Below, piece after piece: positions 57,865 through 64,000 of a stretch of 64,000 nt of DNA (positions are counted from its first letter, which is position 1; every line of letters starts with the position of its first letter). The stretch is from Caballeronia calidae (lineage in GTDB: Bacteria; Pseudomonadota; Gammaproteobacteria; Burkholderiales; Burkholderiaceae). The position numbers and the translations under genes were made by a program. The notes beneath the pieces were generated by a model. The model worked only from the letters and a program-made list of their open reading frames with translations. It searched no databases and was not told the origin of the DNA. Location: NCBI RefSeq assembly GCF_900044055.2, contig NZ_FCOX02000038.1, positions 1 to 64,000 on the forward strand, in the 5' to 3' direction.

Positions 57865-58824
57865 TCACAGCCCCAAATACTGCCGAACGGCCGGAAGCCC
57901 ATCCTTCCCATCCACAGTCTTCACGCCTGCGAGCCAGGCATCCAGCACCTGTGGGTTCTTCTTCAGATAAGCCTTCGCCGCTTCCGCAGGCCGTTCCTTC
58001 TTCATCACCGGCTCCATCAACCGATTCTCGAGATCAGTCGTAAAGCGAAGATTGGAAACAAGCTTCCCCGCATTCGGACAACGCGTCAGAAAATCCGTAT
58101 TCGTCAGCGTATAAACGCGCGCCTCGCCATAGTTCGGTCCGAAAACCTCATCGCCGCCGGAGAGATAGTTGATCTTCATCTGGATGTTCATCGGATGCGG
58201 CTCCCAGCCGAGAAACACAACCGGCTTCTTCTCGCGGATCGCGCGCTCGACCGTCACCAGCATCCCCGCCTCGCTCGACTGCACGAGCTTGAATCCGCCA
58301 AGCCCGAACTGGTTCGTGTCGATCATCTTCTGAATCTTCGCGTTCGCGCTGCTGCCAGGCTCGATGCCGTAGATCGTGCCGCCCAGCTCGTCGCGATGTT
58401 TCGCGATATCCGCGAACGTCTTGATGCCGGCATCGTAGGCATAGCTCGGCACCGCGAGCGTCGCCTTCGCGCCCGACAGATTCGGCGGTTCGAGCTTCTG
58501 GATGCTCTTCGATTCGAGGAACGGCTCGACCGCCTTCTGCTGCACCGGCCACCAGTAACCGAGCGACACGTCGATCTGCTTGCTCTTCAGGCCCGCCAGC
58601 GAAATCGGCACCGACGCGACCGTCGTCCGCGGCGCATAGCCGAGCCCCTCGAACACGATCGATGCAAGCGCGGTCGTCGACGTAATGTCGGTCCAGCCGA
58701 TATCGACGAAGCGCACGGTGCGGCAGCTCGCGTCCTCCGTGCCCTCCGCGTGAGCGCCCTGCGCCGCGGCGAACACCGCGCACGTCCCGGCGAAAAGCAG
58801 TTTCGAAATCAGGCGATGTCTCAT
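57865..58824 (-). CDS. caiX: Carnitine/choline/betaine ABC transporter substrate-binding protein (CaiX-like)
   Basis: The 319-residue periplasmic protein has a signal peptide (cleavage after AHA near residue 26). An OpuAC/ProX-type quaternary-ammonium-binding domain follows: VRFVDIGWTDITSTTA, DVSLGYWWPVQQKAV, GTIYGIEPGSSANAKI and VFLGWEPHPMNIQMKI, where Trp residues form the aromatic box. In Pseudomonas caiX is the first gene of the carnitine operon. Here it is codirectional with cdhC but separated by two repeats. An ATG at 58833 is an alternative start. Confidence 0.88.
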   Translation of the reverse strand: MRHRLISKLLFAGTCAVFAAAQGAHAEGTEDASCRTVRFVDIGWTDITSTTALASIVFEGLGYAPRTTVASVPISLAGLKSKQIDVSLGYWWPVQQKAVEPFLESKSIQKLEPPNLSGAKATLAVPSYAYDAGIKTFADIAKHRDELGGTIYGIEPGSSANAKIQKMIDTNQFGLGGFKLVQSSEAGMLVTVERAIREKKPVVFLGWEPHPMNIQMKINYLSGGDEVFGPNYGEARVYTLTNTDFLTRCPNAGKLVSNLRFTTDLENRLMEPVMKKERPAEAAKAYLKKNPQVLDAWLAGVKTVDGKDGLPAVRQYLGL

Positions 58825-59282
58825 GTCTCGCATTCCAGTCAGGGTTGAGTCGTTGCGCCGATTCGGGCGCCGGCGTGCATACAAAGTACCGCCGCATAAA
58901 GGCGCCCGAACGCCCGCTTGCGACCGCGACTTGACTGCCTGCGACCTGTCCCCGATCTCGTTTCAGACCGGCGCTGGAATGCGCGCGCAAGCGTGTGTAC
59001 GCCGATTGAAAGATGCGCAGGGATGCAATCGATGTCCATTGCCGCCATTCGCTCTCCAGAGCACGCATGCAGTGGATCGTGCAAGGTCAATCTTTGCCGA
59101 AACGCCACGGTCTCTGTGGTTATTCGCACATTGGAAGGATTTCGAGCGCTGTAACCTCCCGAGCAGAGGGATACGCTTGCCTCGGCAACGGCACGACCAC
59201 GGGAAAGACAAAGGTCTGCCGCGATACCTGTCGAGTACACGCCATTCAGAACACGTCGCCCAGAGATCAAAGGTGCCAGAAA
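58825..59282. promoter_or_regulatory. Divergent control region between caiX and the A-T-TE gene
   Basis: These 458 bp contain no credible gene. They must hold the promoters of leftward caiX and of the rightward megaenzyme, and probably binding sites for the CdhR-like regulator encoded downstream. I could not identify a clear palindrome or sigma-70 pair. Confidence 0.5.
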
Positions 59283-62200
59283 ATGGACCGTCAAGACGCC
59301 ATTCGAGAGCGTGCGCAACTGTATGCGCGCGAACCGCTGTTTCAGCCGCCCCACGAGCAGGTCCGTGCATCGCGCATGACGGCCTTTACACAGATCTTCG
59401 AAAAAGTCGCCGGTGAGCGTTTCGCCAGCTATTCGGAATTACATGCTTATTCGGCGCGTGAATACCGGCAATTCTGGAAATGCTTTCTCGAATCGGCGCG
59501 CGATCTCGAATGGTCGGGATCGGATGAACCGGTCTGTATCGGCAGTCAATGCGAAACCGCGCGGTTTTTTCCGAAAATCGAATTGAATTACGCCGAGAAT
59601 CTGCTCGGCAAACGCATCGCGCCCGACGACGCGCCCGCGCTCACCTCGTGCTACGCCGACGGCCGCCGCATCGCGTACACGCGCGGCGAACTGCGCGAGC
59701 GCGTCATGCGTCTCGCGCAGACGCTCTCCGACCTTGGCCTGGAAGAGGGCGACCGCGTCGTCGCGATCATGCGCAACGACGGCGACGCGATCACCGTCGC
59801 GCTCGCCGTGACCGCGCTCGGCGCGACGCTGTCCACCGCCGCGCCGGAAAACGGCGTGCAGGCGATCCTCGATCGCTTCGCGCCGCTCGACCCGAAGATG
59901 ATGTTCGCCCACACGATGCAGCGCCCGTTCGACACGGGCGGCTCCATCTCGGGGCACGTCGCCGCGGTGGCCGCGCAATTGCCGTCGCTGACGGACATCG
60001 TCTGCCTGGACGAGACGGATCTGCCGAGCTCGGTGACGCAGCGCCAGCACGAACTGCGCGCGCTGATCGGGCGTGGCGACGCGCAGCGCTTCACGTGGCG
60101 GCGCTTCGCGTTCAATCATCCGCTCTTCATCATGTTTTCGTCGGGCACGACGGGCAAGCCGAAATGCATCGTGCACGGCGCGGGCGGCACGCTGCTCGAA
60201 CACGTGAAGGAGCATCGCCTGCACAGCGACTTCGGCCCCGGCGACAAGCTCTTCTTCCACACGAGCTGCTCGTGGATGATGTGGAACTGGCAGATGTCGG
60301 TGCTCGCGTCGGGCGTCGAGATCGTCACCTACGACGGTCCGGTCGCGGCCGTCGACACGCTCTGGCGCCTTATCGCCAGAGAGCACGTGACCGTCTTCGG
60401 GACGAGCCCCGCCTATCTGAAGATGAGCGAGGACGCGGGCATCGAACCGGGCACGCAGCTCGATCTGTCCGCCCTGCGCGCGATGATGTCGACAGGCGCC
60501 GTGCTCTACGACTCGCAATTCCAGTGGGTCCGCGACCACGTGAAGCCGCTGCAGATGCAATCGATTTCGGGCGGCACGGACATCATCGGCTGCTTCGTGC
60601 TCGGCAATCCGAATCTGCCCGTCTATGCAGGCGAAGCGCAGTGCAGGAGCCTCGGCCTCGACGTGCAGGCGTTCGATCAGGGCGCGAGCACGATCATGCC
60701 GGGCGAGCTCGTGTGCACGAATCCGTTCCCGTCGCGGCCGCTCGGCTTCTTCGGCGACGACGACGGCTCGCGCTTTCACAAGGCTTACTTCGCCGCGAAC
60801 GAAGGCGTGTGGACGCACGGCGATGTCATCGAGTTCTCGCCGGAAGGCTCCGCGCGGCTGCACGGCCGCAGCGACGGCGTGCTGAACGTGCGCGGCATCA
60901 ACGTGAGCCCGGGCGAGATTTACCGCATCCTGAGCGGGATCCACGAGATCCGTCACGCGATGGTCGTGCCGCAGACGGGCGCCAACGCCGGCGACGCGGG
61001 CCAGCGCATCGTGCTGCTGCTCGTGCTGCGTCCGGGCGCGCAACTGAACGCGGCGCTCGCCGCGCGCGTGCGCCGCGACCTCACGCGCCAGGGATCGTCC
61101 GCGCTCGTGCCGGACGTCATCGTGCAGGTCGACGGCCTGCCGGTCACGCACAACAACAAGCCTTCCGAAGCCGCCGCCCGCGATGCGGTCAACGGCCTGC
61201 CCGCGCGCAACGTGTCGTCGCTCGCGAACCCGGAATGTCTGGATCGGATCCGCGAGCATCCGTCGCTCACGCGGGCGAAGCGCGAGCTGCCTGCGCCGGG
61301 CGAGTCGGTGGAAGAGATCGAGGCGTATCTGTGCGCGTTGTGGGAGCAGCATTTCTGCTTCTCGCCGATCGGACGAGACGACAACTTCTTCGAGCTCGGC
61401 GGCCATTCGCTGCTCGCGGCGCACATGCTCACCGACGTCCAGCGCGCGACCGGGCGCACGCTGCCGCTTTCGACGATGATCGTCGCGCCGACCATCGCAC
61501 GGCTCGCCGGCGTCCTCGCCGCCGAGCCCGGCACGGTCGCCGGAAACTCCACGCTCGTGCAGATGCGCGCAGGCAGCGGCCGGCCGCTCTTCATGGTGCA
61601 CAGCATCACGGGCTCGGTGATGGAGTGCCTGACGCTCGCGGGGATGCTGCAGAACGAGCGGCCCGTCTACGGCCTTCAGGCGCTCGGCCTCGACGGCGAC
61701 GAAGCGCCCCAGCACAGCGTCGAAGCGATGGCGCGGGTCTATGTGGCGCGCATGCGCGAGGTGCAGCCGAACGGGCCGTATGCGCTCGTCGGCTACTCGT
61801 TCGGCGGCCTGATCGCGTTCGAGATCGCGCAGCAGCTCGTCGCGGCGGGCCAGAAGATCGAGATGCTCTGCCTGCTCGATACTTACGTCAACGAGCGCTT
61901 CCTGCCGTTTGCGCACTGGTCGCGCTATCAGGCGAACGTGGTCGCGGACCGGCTGCGCGAACTCCGATCGCTCGCGCCGCACGCGCGTATCGGCTACATG
62001 CTCGGCAAGGCGGCCGCGATCACCGATCGCGTGCGCATGCGCCTGGGCAGACAGGCGCACAGGCCCTCGTCGGGCGCGGCGGACCTGCCGCCCGTGCTTC
62101 AGCGCGTGCGCGAATCGATGCGCGTCGCGATGACGACCTACCGGCCGCGCCTCTACAAGGGCGGTCCGATCGTCTACGTGCGCGCGACGATGCTCGACGG

Positions 62201-62351
62201 GCAGCACGCCGATCCGCTGCCCGTGTGGCAGCGCGTCGCGAAGCACGGCCTGCGGATCATGCTGATCGACGGCAAGCACACCGATCTCGTCGTCGAGCCG
62301 CATCTCGCCACCGTCGCGCAGACGGTCACGAACGCGCTTTCCGCCGCCTGA
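59283..62351 (+). CDS. Stand-alone adenylation-carrier-thioesterase megaenzyme with AACS-like A domain
   Basis: The 1022-residue protein has three modules. Residues about 35-640 form an acyl-activating enzyme most like acetoacetyl-CoA synthetase: FIMFSSGTTGKPKCIVHG near 280, WMMWNWQMSVLASGVEIVTYDG-like core, SISGGTDIIGCFVLGNP, GRSDGVLNVRG near 527 and the A10 Lys in HNNKPSE (~625). Residues about 670-750 are a carrier domain with phosphopantetheine Ser709 in ELGGHSLL. Residues about 775-1020 are a type I thioesterase: Ser839 (GYSFGG), Asp866, His999. AAGGTG lies about 8 nt before the ATG. There is no condensation domain. A-T-TE enzymes load one substrate and release a dimer or hydrolysed product. 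The gene is between caiX and the CdhR-like regulator. Confidence 0.93.
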   Translation: MDRQDAIRERAQLYAREPLFQPPHEQVRASRMTAFTQIFEKVAGERFASYSELHAYSAREYRQFWKCFLESARDLEWSGSDEPVCIGSQCETARFFPKIELNYAENLLGKRIAPDDAPALTSCYADGRRIAYTRGELRERVMRLAQTLSDLGLEEGDRVVAIMRNDGDAITVALAVTALGATLSTAAPENGVQAILDRFAPLDPKMMFAHTMQRPFDTGGSISGHVAAVAAQLPSLTDIVCLDETDLPSSVTQRQHELRALIGRGDAQRFTWRRFAFNHPLFIMFSSGTTGKPKCIVHGAGGTLLEHVKEHRLHSDFGPGDKLFFHTSCSWMMWNWQMSVLASGVEIVTYDGPVAAVDTLWRLIAREHVTVFGTSPAYLKMSEDAGIEPGTQLDLSALRAMMSTGAVLYDSQFQWVRDHVKPLQMQSISGGTDIIGCFVLGNPNLPVYAGEAQCRSLGLDVQAFDQGASTIMPGELVCTNPFPSRPLGFFGDDDGSRFHKAYFAANEGVWTHGDVIEFSPEGSARLHGRSDGVLNVRGINVSPGEIYRILSGIHEIRHAMVVPQTGANAGDAGQRIVLLLVLRPGAQLNAALAARVRRDLTRQGSSALVPDVIVQVDGLPVTHNNKPSEAAARDAVNGLPARNVSSLANPECLDRIREHPSLTRAKRELPAPGESVEEIEAYLCALWEQHFCFSPIGRDDNFFELGGHSLLAAHMLTDVQRATGRTLPLSTMIVAPTIARLAGVLAAEPGTVAGNSTLVQMRAGSGRPLFMVHSITGSVMECLTLAGMLQNERPVYGLQALGLDGDEAPQHSVEAMARVYVARMREVQPNGPYALVGYSFGGLIAFEIAQQLVAAGQKIEMLCLLDTYVNERFLPFAHWSRYQANVVADRLRELRSLAPHARIGYMLGKAAAITDRVRMRLGRQAHRPSSGAADLPPVLQRVRESMRVAMTTYRPRLYKGGPIVYVRATMLDGQHADPLPVWQRVAKHGLRIMLIDGKHTDLVVEPHLATVAQTVTNALSAA

Positions 62352-62471
62352 ACGGTCATTCGCTCCGGTATCCGGTCCGGCCGCCCTACGGGGCGCGCCG
62401 GATTGCGCGCGCATGCTGCACTTGCTAGCGTGGACGGCTCGTTCATCGACCCGCCTTTATCGATCGATCCG

Positions 62472-63449
62472 ATGTCCGCTCCCCACGATTTCCACTTCCT
62501 GCTGCTGCCCGAGTTCTCGTCGATCGGCTTCATGTCCGCGATCGAGCCGCTGCGCGTCGCCAACCGCTTCGCGGGCGAGCTGTATCGCTGGCACATTCTG
62601 TCCGTCGACGGCGGGCCGGTCGCCGCGAGCAACGGCATCACGCTCAACGCGGAACACGCGTTCGATCAGGTCAGCGATGCGCGCACGGTGTTCGTCGTGT
62701 CGGGCTTCGAGCCGCTTTCGGGCTACTCGCGCGCCATCGCCGACTGGCTGCGGCGTCTCGATCGCGCCGGCGCGACGCTCGGCGGCATCGACACCGGCAG
62801 CTTCATCCTCGCCGAAGCCGGGCTGCTGACGGGCAAGCGCGCGACACTGCACTGGGAAGCGGCGGCGGCCTTCGCCGAGCGCTATCCGGGCATCGAGACG
62901 AGCCAGGAGCTCTTCGAGATCGACGTGCGGCGCATCACGTGCGCGGGCGGCACGGCGTCCATCGACATGATGCTCGACCTGATCGCGCGCGAGCATGGCG
63001 CGAGCCTCGCCGCGCAGGTGTCGGAGCAGTTCGTGCTGGGGCGCATCAGGCAGCGCTCGGATCATCAGCGTCTGCAGATCGCCGCGCGCTACGGCATCCA
63101 CAACCGCAAGCTGATCCAGGTGATCGAGCTGATGGAGCAGAACATGGAAGAGCCGTTGTCGCCCGATGCGCTCGCGGAATCCATCGGCGTGACGCGGCGT
63201 CAGCTGGAGCGGCTCTTCTGCGCGTCGCTGAAGGACACGCCGACGCACTTCTATCTCGGCCTGCGCCTCACGCGCGCACGCGAGCTGCTTCAGCAGACCG
63301 ATATGTCGATTCTCGCGGTATGCGTCGCGTGCGGCTTCGAATCGCCATCGCATTTCTCGCGCACGTATCGCGTGCGCTTCAACACGAGCCCGCGGCAGGA
63401 CCGCAGCGCATTGCGCGCCGTGGCCCCCGCGCGGCTCGCCGCCGCCTAG
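62472..63449 (+). CDS. cdhR: GlxA-type AraC regulator (CdhR-like)
   Basis: The 325-residue protein has an N-terminal DJ-1/PfpI-like (GATase1) domain (residues about 8-185: FHFLLLPEFSSIGFMSAIEPLR, RTVFVVSGFEP, ITCAGGTASIDMMLD). Two AraC helix-turn-helices follow (about 235-315: SPDALAESIGVTRRQLERLF, AVCVACGFESPSHFSRTYR). This is the architecture of CdhR, GbdR and SouR, regulators of carnitine, betaine and sarcosine genes. It follows the megaenzyme by 120 bp on the same strand. Adjacent carnitine genes support CdhR. Its stop overlaps the porin stop. Confidence 0.85.
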   Translation: MSAPHDFHFLLLPEFSSIGFMSAIEPLRVANRFAGELYRWHILSVDGGPVAASNGITLNAEHAFDQVSDARTVFVVSGFEPLSGYSRAIADWLRRLDRAGATLGGIDTGSFILAEAGLLTGKRATLHWEAAAAFAERYPGIETSQELFEIDVRRITCAGGTASIDMMLDLIAREHGASLAAQVSEQFVLGRIRQRSDHQRLQIAARYGIHNRKLIQVIELMEQNMEEPLSPDALAESIGVTRRQLERLFCASLKDTPTHFYLGLRLTRARELLQQTDMSILAVCVACGFESPSHFSRTYRVRFNTSPRQDRSALRAVAPARLAAA

Positions 63450-64000
63450 AACGAATGGCGCATGCCGACGCGCACATCGGCCTGCGTATTCGACGACGAA
63501 GGCGTGAAGCTGTAGCCGATCACCGCATCGATCGGGCCGGACGCGCGCAGATAGTCGCCGGAGACGTACACGTCCGTGCGCTTCGAAAGCAGATAGTGCA
63601 GGCCGAGCGAGCCCTGATTCCAGTGATTGCCCTCGAAGCGCGTGTGCTGATAGCCGCCGTAGAGGCTCAGATCGGGCATGAAGCTGTATGACGCGCCGCC
63701 TTCATACACCTGCATGTGCGATGTCTGGCCGAGGCCCTTGATCGTCGTGTACGTGAAGTTTCCCGACAGCATCAGATTGCCGATGGTCCACGCCGCGCCC
63801 ACGGCGAACGCGCCCTGCTTGTCGACGGGAAACGGGTTCGCGCTGTAGAGATCGGTGACGGCGCCCGTCGCCGGATCGACGGACACGGTCGGCTGTCCGA
63901 GGAAGGTGCGCGCGCCGATCATCGCGTAGGGATCGAACGCATAGATGCCGTTGGGGTTGTTCAGCTGCGTGTACGCCGCGCCCATGTTGAACGTGCTGGC
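63446..64000 (-). CDS. Gram-negative porin, C-terminal part (cut by window edge)
   Basis: The last 184 codons of an OmpC/PhoE-type general porin, whose start lies beyond 64000. Alternating beta-strand segments such as QGAFAVGAAWTIGNLMLSGNF, YGGYQHTRFEG and HYLLSKRTDVYVSGDYLRA lead to the terminal strand DVRVGMRHSF with the C-terminal Phe that BamA recognises. This is a trimeric outer-membrane porin of the family abundant in Burkholderia. It converges on cdhR with overlapping stops. Confidence 0.9.
   Translation of the reverse strand, partial: ASTFNMGAAYTQLNNPNGIYAFDPYAMIGARTFLGQPTVSVDPATGAVTDLYSANPFPVDKQGAFAVGAAWTIGNLMLSGNFTYTTIKGLGQTSHMQVYEGGASYSFMPDLSLYGGYQHTRFEGNHWNQGSLGLHYLLSKRTDVYVSGDYLRASGPIDAVIGYSFTPSSSNTQADVRVGMRHSF

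Noticed and set aside
59439..62414. 991-residue minus-strand frame opposite the megaenzyme
   Set aside because: Pure shadow of the A-T-TE gene, with Arg/His-rich composition and no recognisable domain.

Overview
The window is GC-rich, densely coded Gram-negative chromosomal DNA. Its gene content points to Burkholderiaceae, most likely Caballeronia or Paraburkholderia: a methylcitrate locus with PrpD and AcnA, many LysR/MarR/LacI/GntR-regulated catabolic operons, an OmpC-type porin, DUF2917 and DUF1254 proteins, and a dispersed structured repeat whose translation contains FFAAAKKVTKE. The genus is inferred from gene content; no rRNA or tRNA gene is visible.

Layout, left to right. 1-5.0 kb: end of prpC, a MliC-like secreted protein, prpD and acnA (propionate via methylcitrate), closed by a strong terminator. 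5-8.7 kb: a DUF2917 protein, a MocR-type regulator, an NAD-binding DUF1932-type dehydrogenase and a MarR regulator. 8.7-13 kb: a periplasmic DUF5666-like protein and an MsrPQ-like molybdoenzyme/cytochrome b pair, divergent from an OmpR-family two-component system with a perfect 20-bp palindrome in front of it. 13-16 kb: a cNMP-binding/thioredoxin-reductase-like fusion overlapping a DedA-rhodanese fusion. 16-22 kb: a D-erythronate/L-threonate operon (GntR regulator, ltnD, otnK, otnC, otnI, denD) with a dispersed repeat inside it. 22-24 kb: two tandem uncharacterised paralogues in less GC-rich DNA. 24-28 kb: panE, a GIY-YIG-like protein, gnd, and a frameshifted STM2901-family gene coupled to a DUF1493 gene. 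27.7-34.5 kb: a LacI-controlled sugar ABC operon with a TIM-barrel isomerase and a Gfo/Idh/MocA dehydrogenase, with a palindromic operator. 34.6-42 kb: YciI protein, thiolase/SDR/MarR operon with two matching MarR boxes, amino-acid binding proteins, LysR and an aminotransferase. 42-46 kb: accessory-looking DNA with a MazEF-like module, an EmrB-type exporter, an Mrr-type endonuclease and a DUF29 protein. 46-52.5 kb: a giant DUF748 (AsmA-like/OmpA-like) envelope protein, a DUF1254 lipoprotein and a PaiB-like protein. 52.5-54.8 kb: copA behind a CueR-type promoter. 54.7-63.4 kb: a carnitine catabolic region (caiX, cdhC, cdhA, cdhB and a CdhR-like regulator) containing a stand-alone adenylation-carrier-thioesterase megaenzyme with an acetoacetyl-CoA-synthetase-like adenylation domain. 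A porin is cut by the right edge.

The most unusual items are: (1) the AACS-like A-T-TE enzyme beside a pathway whose cleavage step releases acetoacetate; (2) three copies of a structured repeat, each lying between genes of one operon (one in otn, a facing inverted pair in the carnitine operon); (3) the tandem paralogues at 22.4-23.3 kb, sharing an unrecognised domain of about 80 residues.
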